A stretch of DNA of 64,000 nt from the NCBI GenBank assembly GCA_914767715.1, contig OU612071.1:4962001-5026000 (forward strand), read 5' to 3'. The translations under genes were made by a program, and so were the position numbers. The DNA comes from Membranipora membranacea (taxonomy: Eukaryota > Bryozoa > Gymnolaemata > Cheilostomatida > Membraniporidae). Positions 1 to 13,400 of the stretch are shown piece after piece (positions within the stretch are counted from its first letter, which is position 1; each line of letters begins with the position of its first letter). The notes under the pieces were generated by a model. It saw only the letters and a program-made list of their open reading frames with translations. It ran no database searches and was not told the DNA's origin.

Positions 1-2329
1 AACAACAAAAGTACACCAGCTTCCAATAGTTGATATACAAGTCAAAGACTTTGGCAACCGAAATCAGAAGTTCGGTTTTGAAATGGGACCAGTGTGCTTT
101 GGTTACTAAACTGTCCCTCGACATTGTGTTGTGACGTGACGTCGGGAGATACTTAGATATTATATCAAAACAATAACTCTATGCATTAAATAAGAATGTG
201 TGCAGACGTTAATGGCTGACTTTTTGTGATGCTTGCAACTCAGGGAGTCAGTCTTTACCGCGCGCCGCCATTTTGATTTTTCTGGTGCTATAAGAAACGT
301 GGGATTGAAATTCTCGTAAAATTGCTTAAGATGGTGCTAGCGTTCTTTTTCTACTCGAATATTTTACTATTCATTTATTCTATACACGGTTGTGGTGATC
401 TTTTTGTGTTGCTCTTTTAAAACAGCATTTTTTGAAAATATCTTTTGGTGCTTCAAATGAGAATTTTAGTCATTGGATCTGTAGGTAGAACATTTACATA
501 CAAATAGCCTACAATTTATTGTTAAGAGTCATCGTTTTCTAATTTTATGGGAGGAGGCAAGCATACCCCTATCGAAGCTAGGATGTTTCTTTTTGTGTGC
601 TATCTTGGTGACATCAGGCTATCTATGTTTGTTAGGTCCAGGTTATTCTAAGGGCATACAGAATGTGGATATTCTGATGTGACCAAGAAAAGCTGAGGCT
701 ATGACTGTGCCTACGTAATAATAGGCTTGAGTTTCAGCAATGACACACCCTATGAATAGCTGAACGAGGGGGTACGCTTGTGTCTGCCTGTATCTGAGCC
801 GTGCAGCTAAGGCTTCTTGGTTTAAGAGCTCAGTCTACTAAAGAATATCTGTTACAAACCTAAATAACTATTCTTTTTGAGTGAAGTAAGCCATCAACTA
901 CTTAGACTGAATTATTCAATTCTTAAAATGGGTAGAGGGAGATATTTTGTGTTTCAAATTGCTCCTTAAAATCCAGTGAAGTGATTTTCTTGGTTAGTAT
1001 GGTGATTGGTGATTGAGTTGGATATGATTTATCATCACTTTGTAGCTCCATTAAATATGTTGAGTTTAAAGGTGGCGATAAAAATCATAAGAATGAGATT
1101 TTCATGGATTCCTACTGGATTAGTCGGGTCTTGTGCGATTACAAAGGACAGTTTTTTATGTAGACCCTGACAACAAGGTTGCAGTATCTTTGCGACCAAT
1201 TAGAAGAGCTCCCAAGTTGTCCACTGCTGGGTATCTGGAATTCGAGTCTCATAATAGCAGAACACTGTTATATTTTCTCTCAAACACACTGCAATGTATT
1301 ACTACGCACTGCAATGTATAACTACACATTGTGATGTATCACAACTCACTGTTGTATTTGCAGTATTTTTCTTGGTTTCAAGTGAAATGTAAGCAATAAA
1401 CTACACCATTTCAACTCTATTCATTCACACTGGTATTCTCTTTGAGCCCAGAACATGTTCTCAGATGGTCCAGAGTCTGCTAACAACAAATATAGCTGTA
1501 AATCATATGTTCCCATTCTTCATGTGATGCCTTACAAAAAAACGCCATATAACGGCCTCACGGGCACACTCGAGTACACTCGGGCACACTTGAGCACACT
1601 CGGGCACACTCGGGCACACTCGAGCGCACTCGAGCATACTCAAGCACAGAGCACACTAACCACTCAGCCACGCCTGTCCACTGAAGCTGACTGATTTAAA
1701 TTGGATATGAACGGGTAAAGTAAGCTGTTGTGTAATTTTGTTTAATTTTTCTTTTTTCAAGCTTTCATGGCACATATCAGGCAAAAAAAGTTATAGAATT
1801 ATGATATGCACACCCTAAACTGGTTTTACTACACATATGTGGTTGAAGACAGGATTTTGATTCAGCCATTTCTTCCATTTTCCAAAAATATGGGTTTCTT
1901 TGATTCGATATACACATGCGTTTATCATAAACACAAAACTTAAGTTTTGTGGATTAATATAATAGAGCTGGTTAAACGTAGTAAATAAATGTTGCGACAC
2001 CACATTATTGACCTTATTTTCACTTTCAGGAATAATCATGTTATATCCTAGTTTTTAGCAATATTAATCCCCGTTAGGTAAGGTCGATGACAGCTTTCTA
2101 GAGCAGCATTCAAAGGAACAGTCAGCTCAAGATCTATATCGTTGTAAATTTTGACTCTTACCAAATGAGACCCACCATCAACTTATCGATCCTCTCTGGC
2201 TTACGTACCCTAAACCTAACTCTAACCCTTCAGTCAAGCCTAGGAGCCATCATAACAGCTTTAATCCTCAATACAAACACAAATGTCATACACCTTCACT
2301 GAAATTACTCCAAATTATTTTACTGAAGA
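1..2329. other. Intergenic, no supported gene
   Basis: No reading frame here shows a recognisable domain or consistent splice structure; open stretches are short and lack protein-like composition. The only clear structure is the short tandem repeat at 1554-1645, listed separately. Exons of a gene extending beyond the left edge cannot be excluded. Confidence 0.5.
1554..1645. repeat. Approximately 10-bp minisatellite (CTCGGGCACA-like)
   Basis: About nine imperfect copies of a 10-base unit alternating between gggcacactc and gagcacactc. An open frame runs through it on the plus strand only because the repeat lacks stops; no coding function is inferred. Confidence 0.85.
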
Positions 2330-3262
2330 CCAACTATCTATCTCGACCCATCAAGACAAACACTGGTACACCTCAAGGCTCCGTTTTAAGTCCTCTTTTG
2401 TTTTCCATATATACGGACCGGATTACATCTGAATTGAGCAATGTTACCATAATCAAGTATGCTGATGACACCTGTATCATTGGCTGCATTTCCAATCAAC
2501 AAGATCTAGACTCATACTTTAACGAGATAGACAGGATTTCTAAGCAATGTTCTGATTATGATCTTTTATTAAATGCCAGCAAAACTCAGGAAATATTATT
2601 TTCTACTCAACGAACTAAGCCCCATACCCCTCCTATTGTTTTAAATGGTGAAAGCATTACTATGTGTGACAAAGTCACTTATCTTGGTATTATGTTAGAT
2701 CAAAAGCTGCGCTTTGAAGAACACATTCAGTCTGTTGTGAGTAAAGCTGAGCAGCAAATGTATATTGTCAGGAATTTTGTACATCTTAGCACCATACCCT
2801 TCGCCACTATGTTATTTAAAAGTTTTATTGTTTCCCTGCTCACTTATTGTTTACCAGTATTATACACTACTATTTTTGCTAAAGACAAGAAACGTTTGAG
2901 CAAGTTTTTTGATCAGGCCTCAAAGCTCAAACTCCAAGTAGATGATCTCGACAGCCTTATGACTAAGCGTACCAAAACACTTGCCCTCCGATATATCCAT
3001 GACGATGACCACTTTATGAACAACTTTCTTGCTAAATGCCCCTCAGGCAGGTATCGAACAATTAAACACAGAAGTGCCCTTGGTAAAGACTGTTTTTTGA
3101 GGCATGCTATTCATATTTTAAATGATATTCTCTTTTAATCATCCATCAGTGTTTAATCTTATTTTTCCTTGTATGTGCTGGCTCCTTTTCAGTATGAACA
3201 CCCTTATCTCGCAACATATTATTTTATGTTAGTGATAGAATACAATCAATCAATCAATCAAC
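2330..3262 (+). mobile_element. 5'-truncated non-LTR retrotransposon, reverse transcriptase C-terminal half
   Basis: The frame encodes the reverse-transcriptase core: a TPQGSVLSPLLF motif (motif 4) at about 2370-2403, then the catalytic YADDT motif at about 2458-2472, then thumb and connection sequence ending at the stop at 3136-3138. It is the C-terminal part of a LINE ORF2; the endonuclease and N-terminal RT are absent, so the copy is 5'-truncated. The 3' end carries GTTAGTGATAGAATACAATC followed by a short (AATC)n run, a typical LINE tail. A decayed relative with the same tail lies at 48725-49200. The long open frame suggests relatively recent insertion. Clade assignment (jockey/CR1-like) is uncertain. 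Confidence 0.88.
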
Positions 3263-3482
3263 TATAGCTTACGCATTGTACTTTGAAATCTTGGTCAATA
3301 TATTGACATGAGTATGGTATGTAAATTTCCAACCTTGTCATTGTATAATCACCATGTTCCAATGTGGATTTTTAGGTCAGCATAGATCGCGCTGATTTGT
3401 AACCTCATGGCTCGCCCTAGAAATCTGCATGCATTCCCATGTTATGAGCTGAGATAAAAAATTCAAACAAAATCTACCCTCA

Positions 3483-3541
3483 CCGGTACTTGAACGGTCA
3501 AATTCTTAGATGATAACCGCTCAGCCATGCCAGCTCGATGT
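3483..3541 (-). repeat. tRNA-like SINE head remnant
   Basis: Read on the minus strand it contains an A-box-like TGGCTGAGCGG and, about 30 bases later, a B-box-like GTTCAAGTACC, the internal RNA polymerase III promoter arrangement of a leucine/serine-type tRNA. Arms do not fold into a complete acceptor stem, so a SINE head or tRNA relic is more likely than a working tRNA gene. Confidence 0.5.
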
Positions 3542-3614
3542 AGCTCGCACAGCTCAGTGCGAACTGAACCTTTGGGCTCAGTGCGAACTCGGAGGTAATT
3601 CCATGGCACTGAAA

Positions 3615-4172
3615 ATAGCATCAGGTTTGATCCATGGATCTGCTGTATCTGATGAAGCAGCTTAAGACCATGGGTATGGACACCGCAGGACTGATAACAT
3701 TCTATGCTGCCAATGTCAAACCCGTTCTTTCCTATGCCTGCCCAGTATGGTTTCAGTTTATCTCCGAAGCCGAGAAACTAGAGAAAGTGCAGAGATACGC
3801 TACACGCATGATGATGCCACACGTAGAGCACTATGACGATAGACTGACCAAGCTAGCCTTACCCTATATATCCGACTTCTTAATGTCTCTATGCAGCAAA
3901 CACTTTTTAAAAATTTCAACAGATAATACCCATCCGCTGAACAATAGAATCAGACCTAACACTCATAGAAAATCCGCCCGTAGAGCAGTAATCGACAAAT
4001 ACCGACCCAGCAAATGCCACACTGTAAAACGGCAGAACAGCTTTTTTGAATTCTATATGAGATTTTTCAACTAGTGCAATATTTTTTCCATCAATTCTTT
4101 TGTAAACATTTCAATTTTGTCAACCTTTTTAGGAGTGATACCGGAAATGTCTAAATAAACAAACATCAAACA
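3615..4172 (+). mobile_element. LINE ORF2 C-terminal fragment (second family)
   Basis: The open frame (stop at 4072-4074) reads like the post-RT region of jockey/CR1/L2-type ORF2: an LLYLMKQLK stretch, then FYAANVKPVLSYACPVWF, then LEKVQRYATRMMMP. This matches the conserved 'reverse-transcriptase thumb to C-terminus' pattern (LRQLK...PVLEYACPVW...LEKVQ) seen in many animal LINEs. It lacks the RT catalytic core and shares no obvious sequence with the element at 2330-3262, so it belongs to a different family. Its tail is followed by an A- and CAA-rich stretch at 4155-4185. Confidence 0.82.
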
Positions 4173-4410
4173 CAAACATCATGCAGCGATTGTTTCATCT
4201 TATTAATTAATTCATTATCAACAATGGCTAATAGATTAATTATCGTTTCTTAACATATCCATAATCATGTAGAAAAATAAAGATCACAATTATAAAAATA
4301 ATGAACATAATTCCAAATATTTCAGTCACCACCAAAGCATTGATTAATCACATTATTTCATAAAAAATATAGCAAAATAAACTACCATACATTTAAGTAG
4401 GAATACTTGC

Positions 4411-7400
4411 TTATAGATGAGCCTTCATAGCACCATTTAATATAGACTTGTGTATAAATGGGGTGAGTGGGCTGTATGTCCTAGCCTTCCTGTCCAGATA
4501 ATAAACATCAGGAACCACTGTGATGTCATATCCTTCTTTCTGCAGGTTGAACTGAAAATAAAGTCAGAACCATTGTTACCAGACAAAACCACTGCCGATA
4601 TATTTACCCTTTGATGCTAATTACATCCACGAGACACCAATATGCAAGCTGATAAGTACTACATTTTTTAGCGGTCTAGCTGCCTATCTGGACACAACTG
4701 GCATAATACCTTGATCTGCTTTACGATTTATAGATTATCCACAGTTAATTATTACCCGTATCTTGAAGATCGCTAAAGAGTGCAAAAATGATACCTAACT
4801 ACGTAGAGAATGACAGAGGGAATTTTCGTAAATCTAAAGAATAAAGAGGGATTCAATACACTGAACAATTTAACATCATTTAATTGAGAGAACATCGGTA
4901 AAATTTGTTAAGATGCAGCGGCCGCCCACCCCTCAAATCCTCAAACTCCAATGACAGATGTAAATTAGGAAACCCTAAATTATAAAGAGAGGTACACTGT
5001 ACCCCTTATTACTCACCCTCTGATGTTTGTATGTACCAGTCAGGTGTAACTCTGGCATGAATCGGATGAAGACTGGTCGGGCATAAGCTGGCAAAAACTG
5101 ATCACAATGTTGGTATATCTTCTCCAATGCATCTATAAAAATGGGACAAGGGATATTAGATTGTAGATTATGGTGCACAGCACATAAAAAATTAGCAGAA
5201 GTTATATCCCCAAATCATATATGAATGACCGGAGCGGTGGGGCCGGAGCGGTGGGACCGGAGCGGTGGGGCCGGAGCGGTGGGAAGGTGAATGATAGGCT
5301 ATTGATGGTTTGTGATCGCCCGACACCCTGCCCAAAAGCTTAAAATGTTTTGTAGAATTGTAAGTTTTTGTGTTTTAGGAAGAATTTACCTCTGCATTGA
5401 AAATGAAGTTTTGAATCTTGAAGATGTCTGACTAGTAAAGCTTGGTCTGATATTGGTTTGGATAATAACAGCAAACCATTCCCATACAAAGGAGATATAA
5501 ACCAAGGGACATTCACAAAAGAAATGAATCGATTAAAATATCAACCCAAAATCTAGTCAGCTGTAGCATTACAGAACTTGAGGATCCATCAAGTAATATA
5601 TATGCATATATGCATATATACATATATATATATATTCAGAGTTTTTTACGCCTAAGGAACACATATTATTATTTTCTCAAGCACTGTGACAAGGCTCAAT
5701 TGTTTAATAATTCAGTGCTGTGTTATACTTAGTAATTTTACTAACTGCCTGGCTGTTGAGCTTCATATTTTGTAGTTATCTTACCTTGGCTCACGCATAA
5801 TTAAGCTTGACGGGACGGCTATATCTTTTTTTATAGCCTCTTATTGCAGGCAAGATGAAAACTCAACAAAATTGTAACATGATTTTGTAACCAATCAAAT
5901 AGTAGAATTATGTACCTATAATCATACATAAATTGCCATGTAGTTGTGGAGTGTAAGATATGATCCCTTAATCCATCAATATAATCTATTGGCACATTAC
6001 ATACCTTTGTTGTGGGTCAGCCCAGGTTTGAGGACTACTGCTGCCATCCCACATCTACCATCTTTTGACGCAGTCTTAACTCCATAAACACAGCAGTCTG
6101 TGATAAGGTCAAGGTCGCACAGAAGGTTAGCTACTTCCTGTGTGGACACATTTTCACCTTTCCACCTGTGACAAAATATCCCTTAGCAATTAATGGAAAT
6201 GACATGATCTTTTGACTGTGTTTCATTCTTTATTCATCAACACAGCTGGAAAATCTCTCCTGAGCCAAAATGTTTTGTTTTCTCTGGAGGGGCCCACCCT
6301 ATTGCACCTAAAAACTGATACATGACAATAAACATAATACTGACGTCTTACAACCATAATAAATTCGAAGCCCATTTCTACAAAACAACCTGTATTGAAG
6401 TTAACTAGTGGTACATGGAGGTGGTGTTGGTAAATGCGGTTTCCAGAGACAAGATGTTTAATGAAACTCCACAGAAACTTGATTGGCTGAACAAGATGAT
6501 GTTTGTTATTTTCCCTCCCTTTGCATACATTGTCTCTGAGAATGTGCCAGTGTGTTCTCTCTAATCTGATTGGTTGGTTGTTAGGAAAGAGAGCCAGTGA
6601 CAGGCCACTAAAAGTAGCTTTTGTGATCTGGTGAGAGTTAAACTGAATAACTTTCACATTCATTATATGCCATTAGTTATTTTAGGAAATTACCGTTTGA
6701 CCTCGTATTGCCCTCTCCCTCTCACCAACCCACCAGACCTAATATATTGGCAATCTGGCCTAGCATCTGATAGATCTCTCCAACCAGCCAATCAGAGCCG
6801 TCAAATTGGCTATATTTGACCTAGCATTGGATATATCCTTCCAACCAGCCAATCAGCTGCCCCGCACAGTTTGGCTATATATGACCTAGCATTGGCCCCA
6901 TCCCTCTCATCAGCCAATCAGAGCCAACAAATTGGCTACATATGACCTAGCATTGGCTCTCTCCCTCCAATCAGATGCAAGTATACTAACCTGAAGGTAT
7001 CACCTAGCCTATCCACAAAGTATATGTAGGATTCCCTATCTCTCATCATCAGGTCACCAGTGTTCAGATAAAGGTCACCTTTAACAATAACATCCTGCAA
7101 AATAATGAGTGCGACATTTATTAGATGGGTTGTGACAACTATTGGCAATAAATACTTCTTCTATTTTATGAAATAGTAGATAAAGTTCAGGCTTAAAATA
7201 CCACTGCGCGTTCAAGATGCTAGTTAGCATGTTAGATACATTAACGGTTGAATATCGGACTGCTATAAGCTCACTTTCGTGAAAACTTCAGGTGCCCACT
7301 AATATTTGTTCAGAATTTGGGTGGTTTAGATTCAAGATGTGGTAGCTGCAAGCTGCATACCTAGATCGAGCCACCCCATGGTTTGATTTAATTTTTGTTG

Positions 7401-10400
7401 CCCATCTCCAATTGTGGACCCAGCCCAATAAATAACTGCGCATGGTCATCTTGGTCAATCTCCAGTATGAGGTAGCTCAGTTGGTTAGAGCGCCCGCCCT
7501 CTGACACGCAAGCGACGGAGGTCTCGGGTCCAAATCCCGAATTGACGCCCCAGGTGATATCCGACCTGCTTGGAAACTGAGAGCAACTTGGCGCCAAATA
7601 CGGCGGTCGCGCCCTTAAGGCACCTTATTTACTTTTATAACCAACACTCACAGCAATATGTTTCCTCTCTGTCTGCTGCTTGTTGCTGTATCCAGGGAAC
7701 GTAGTTGTCTCTGTGACTTCTGTTACCATTAGTCCAGGTTTGCCTTCCTCTACTGGCCTGCAGAGTCCGTCTGTACCCCTGTACACGACGTCATTCTCTG
7801 TGTCATATCTGATGATGTGAAGTTTGGGCTCCCCTTCTTGTAAATTCTATAAAAGGAAAATAGCTATTTAAACCAGGGTCATAGTGTGGAGAAAATGGAA
7901 GGGGAGGCAAACATCCTTGAGGCTGCAAAATAACACCCGTGGGGTGTGGTAAGCTCCTACTCTGGGGTCTGGGTCCCTCAATGGTATGTTAAGGATATGA
8001 GCGGGATATTAAAGTCCTAAGTGAGCTGATTCTGTCATGGGCTAGTCTTTTTGACCAATATTTTAAAGATTCTTTGGGAGGCAGTGGCTCTCTGCCTCCA
8101 TTAGAACTACGGGCCTGTAAACATCTCAGGTGTTTTTAGCTCAAGCATTTATGAGTGGTATCTCTTCTTGAGCTAACCCCCTGTGGAAACAGTTACTTAG
8201 AAGTGAACAGCCGGCCCAAGATGCAATCCCCCCCCCCACATCACAATATAATATTTGGATAATATAACAAACCGGTAACGTTAAGACAGTCCAAAGCAGC
8301 ACCATCTGAGATGATAGATATAGTGCATAGCAAACGGATATGCACACAGTCATGTAGCATGGGCAATTTTATCTAAATATCAATGGCTTTTTGACTCGGC
8401 CAGTTCCTGTAACGTGGTTAAGAGTTGTGCCCACATTGTTTTTTTGTTTTGAAAACTTCTGCACAGGAAGTGTATGATCAGCCATCTTGGACCATGCAGG
8501 CAGTGACAATTTTACTTATCAAATATCAGTATGCCATGCATACACAAATTATACTTACTTTGGATGGTGCACGACGTCCACATGCTCCAAGCTTCCCTGT
8601 CAAGTTAAATAGAGCAGTGTTTCCATCTGTAGCACCATAAAACTCCATAAGCTCCCGAATATTGAACCGGCTCTTGAATTCCGGCCATATATCTCGTCGC
8701 AAACCATTACCTAGAAAAAATAATAATGCAACAACACAATTTAAATTTTGAAGTATTTAGCTTTGAATGTTCTCGTAACAAAACAATGACAGAAAAGTTA
8801 TTGTATATCGGAGCTATCTGTGAGGGAATGAACGGTAGGTACCAATACCGGTCAGTCTGAAAGTTATCACCCTTCAAAACTACCAAAGTTAAGTTAAGCA
8901 CCATTGAACTCCATATCTGAAATAGCATAATTAGCTTTTTTTGCCAAACAATAGGTTTGCAAAAAGTAGCCAGTCCCTAGTAGCATTCTAGAAATGCCCG
9001 AATCATTCACACTGAAAGTATTTCATTGCTGTTTTCAGTTTTGTAAGCAAGACTCACTTCCCAGGCTATATTTTACATGCTAGTAGGGACAGCCAATCAG
9101 ATCAAGGTCAGATAAGTCCCTGTATTGGATGTTCTAACTATAAAGGTTATGTTGATATTCCCATTCCATGAGAAGAATTTAGTTCAGTGTTAAGCACATA
9201 TAAAGTCACATTCCATCACTTTCCAAATTATGATCCATTGTTTCAATGATTTGGTTGCTGCCCTAGCGGGACAATTAAACAAACTATTATGCATATTGCA
9301 TACTAGGGCAATTTCAAATAAGAGACTGTCTAATATTTAATCTTTGTAAGATGTTTGTCTGCAACACAATTACCAACGTAAATTAAGACAATGTTGTATG
9401 GTCGAGGGCAATCTATTTGCAACTGCTACCCAACCACTAGATATAGTTGATTCTAGTATGTCACAACCGGAAAGAAAGGCAGAGTTTCATCATCTAAACC
9501 TTACCAAGGCGTGCTGACAACCCTTAGAGTTTCAGGAAAGGGGCTAGACTGTCTTGGCGAGGTTGTGTGACCGTCTAGGAAATAGATAGCTGAGTACAGG
9601 TTCCTTGTAGTTCAAAAAATTAAATGCTCATTTCAATTACAGATACTTAGCTGTGTAGCATAGCAAAAACTTACCATACGCTATCCTGACATTGTGTGCT
9701 TTGTCCAGTTTTGACGGAGCGCTAGCTACCAAATATCTGCACGTCTCACCTGAAACACACCAGACAGATGCATCAGTTACAAGGAATAGTAAATCACTAA
9801 TAATGTGTTTAATCATCTGACGATCTTTAATTAGTTTCAACAATAACATGCTATGCAGTTTGTGTCCTGTTGTGTAATTCAACTGCCAATATCTCATTGT
9901 GAAATGAGGAGACAATGGCGCGATAGCTAGGGTTGCTCCAAACAGTGCCACATTGAGCCTTGCGATTTATACAATTTAATGAGATGAGAATTAATGAGAT
10001 GGACCTTAGTCAGCAGAAACATCTTTGTAATCATAATACCAGCAGCAATGACAGGACAACTTTCAATATCAGCGAATCACCCCCCCCCCCTTGCCCACCC
10101 TTCTTTGTTGACCTTTTAGCCCCAGGACACCTGTTGCAGACCTGTTATCTAGCAAATTCTTCCCCTTGCCTATAATGGATACAAAGTGAGGGGGCGGGAG
10201 GTAATTTTCACTATGCTCTAGCCCAGCCAAATCAGCCATTTCAGCCAAATTGGTCATTTTGTTCGGCCAAATGTACCCTTACGACAAAAAAAAGTTGAGA
10301 CACATTTTCACATCTTGTTCAAAAATAAAAAGTATGACGGAAATTCCGCAGTATTACAACTATTACAACTGATATTCCTACTAGCACACAAAGAACTGTG

Positions 10401-13400
10401 AATGACTATACGCAAGGGATCAGACAGGATTTGATGTCCCTCAAATTCTTTTGATTCTCAAAGATTCCTGAGGCCGATTGCTAGTTAGTTTTCTTCCCTC
10501 ATAGGGTTGGAACGCCAAAAAAACTGCCTCAATTTTCAAAAGATTTTCTGAGGGAGTCTCCATACCCCCAGCGTCAAGGCACCCACCCCACCTGGCCCTA
10601 CCACTTTCAAACCCATGGATATTCAAGTAAAATTTGCCCAAAAAGCGATGCAGCCAATTGGTATGCGCCCCAAAAAAATGTGGCCAAACCTGTAAAAAGG
10701 TTGGACATGCATGCTCTAGCTGACATTGCCACTGGAGATCAGCTACTGATTTGGAACATAAGGCACATTCATTGATATAAGTGCATATAAAACTCCATTG
10801 AGTACGGTGTAGTGTATCTCATCTCATCCCAGAGTAAGGTATGTATTCCGCTTCCCACCGAGCAGCTGACTTATCGCAGCGAAACCTGACTATCAGATTT
10901 CATCTCGATTTGTAAAACATGAATACATGAGATCTTATTCTTACCTATATATTGTATTACTGTTGCATTGTATTTAATGCAGTCGGCCCAGAACCTCTGG
11001 CTTGAAAATTTCTCCGCAAATGAAAAGGTGAGACCTGCAATAGAGCTAGGAAGATTAATAAAATCTTAATACATGAGGACATTAAACCACTGCTGACACA
11101 GCTGTGCTTTGCCCAGCAGAGCCACTAGTCGAAAATTTAAATAGAGAGTTGTGCCATCAAAACATCTAGCCAGTAGCTTTACATGGAGTTATATGGGCTC
11201 TCAAAAAGTAGGGAGTATCTTCTTCCCCAGCCATCCGATATTAGTGATGACAAGAGTTGACACAGACCAATCAGGTGCCTTTAAAATCTAGCTGAGATCC
11301 AACACTTTTATTAGTGATGGATCTCAGCTAGATTTTAAAGGCACAGTTGTGTCAGCAGTGGTTAAGCAAGTTATTAATGTTTAAACAAGATACGTCAAAG
11401 TAAGTCAAAACATAGCTGAATAGGCCAAAATTGTAATTGATGAAGTTTGAATTATTTGAAGTGCACTGTGTATTCAAATTTATTTACTTGATTCTCCTTC
11501 ATTATTGAACAAAGCAGATCTCTACAAAATGAAACCACCTAGAAACTTGAACTTTTTGATTTATATGATATGTGTAAACATGGTTACAAGCTTTGCCTCA
11601 ACATGACTTAGCATGTCTTAAACTTAAAATGAACCATGTTAACTTGACTTACCTCACTTCACTTAACTTGGCTCAACTTGACTCACCAGCATAAAGTGCC
11701 ATGTTTGCGAAGCAGAACAGTGCAGATATATGATATAGAGGGAGTGGAGCATATAAAATGTCATCAGGTCGGAGGTTAGCTACGGTATAATACACGCTTG
11801 TGAAACCAATCCTAGCTCTAGGTTGTCTGAAAATAGTGAGTAGTGTATGTTACTTTTATCAAGGCTGAAGTTCAAGTGCTAATCAAATACCACTACCAAC
11901 GGCCTGGTTCCAGCGTTGCCTGGCTCAGTTTGGGAAATGCCAGGCAACACTGGAACATTTAAATAAATCCAGGTCGTTGGTTGTGGCATTCTGTTATAAC
12001 CAGCCCAATGGAATACTTTGACCGGCATCATTAACATCCAATCCGGCATATTTTGATCAAGATCAATTATCATCTTTTTCTATTGGAATAATCCCATACA
12101 CCCTAATTTCAGGTCCATTAATTTCCTTATTTTCTGGCATAATTTGTAAATCATCAGTTGAGTTGAAAACGAAATTAATGCCTAAAAAGTGTTGAAACAA
12201 AGGCCACAGGTTAGCAAAGGAGAATCAATCATTGCATCTGTGTTTAGCATATGTGATGGCTCTGATTGGTTGTGGGGTGTGAAAGACCCAACAATAATAT
12301 TTGATGGGTACCAAAATACATTCTGACATTGAGTCTACACTAATAACATGTCTATCTCTGATTGTTAGAGTAAATTTAGTATGAGTACCTAACATGCTCC
12401 CGCCCCTGATTAATGGAATCTGCAACGGGCCGTCACATCGGATTCCCATTGATGGTGTTCATTCTAAGTGAATTGATTCAGTCTCTATCGATCAGAGATG
12501 TACTCGCAATAGTATATCACATCATCAGTGTGACCAAAATGTGCTACCCTAGAGTTATGGCTCATCACGGTTATCTCGACTGAGGGCAGGGTAGGAACAT
12601 ATTATATAATATTGGTTTGTTTATTGTTATGGTAGCAATGGGAAATCATTACTCACTTAACAGCCTTTGGCAGTCCAGTTGTCCCAGAAGTGAAAATATG
12701 GCACCCGATCAGCTGTGCTGCATCTAAAACAAAAACAACAAGAATACTGATTGAAGTAGAAGTTCTGAGATAGATTAAAACAGTCTTATGGGTTCCAGAC
12801 TGTCTCAGTAATACACCTTATAAATATTAAAATCCCTATGAACCAGTTTTAAATTCTAACGCATCTTATTTACACATTTTGATATCTCAGAGGTTAAACT
12901 AACTTTTTCTGCACCTCATTGATTCTGTATACTAATCGCTTTCTCAATCTTTCCTCTAATTTTTTGCTTGACCACGAGTTGTCCCATTTTTGTGAACAGG
13001 AAGACAACTCAGGCTGAGAATATACGGAGGTGGATCAGGTTGCCTGATTTTTAGTTTCTTGTCTGTACCACAATTTTCACATCAATCATTAGTTATTTCC
13101 TTTTCCTAACATGGTCTAAGCTCCATTTCTGCAACTGCTGAAAGGTTACGCTAGAGTTTGATGCAGCATCATAAAGTAGGTGATTTAGTTTCAAGATGTA
13201 AACTTCAGAGCAATTCTAGTTTCAATAATCCATAACACCTCTCTTGTCCATAAATTAGATCCTATTATTTTCAAAATTCGTTATAACGTAATTGATATAT
13301 CAACTCTTTTGAAATTATAAAATCGCATGATTATATTATAAGATTATATTCACCTTCCCGGTAAACTCCAATATTAGATTTAGACTGATCATCTGCCACA

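Noticed and set aside
7466-7540. Functional tRNA gene
   Set aside because: A and B boxes are good, but the head is attached to a repeated non-tRNA body and occurs in several copies, so a SINE is the better explanation.
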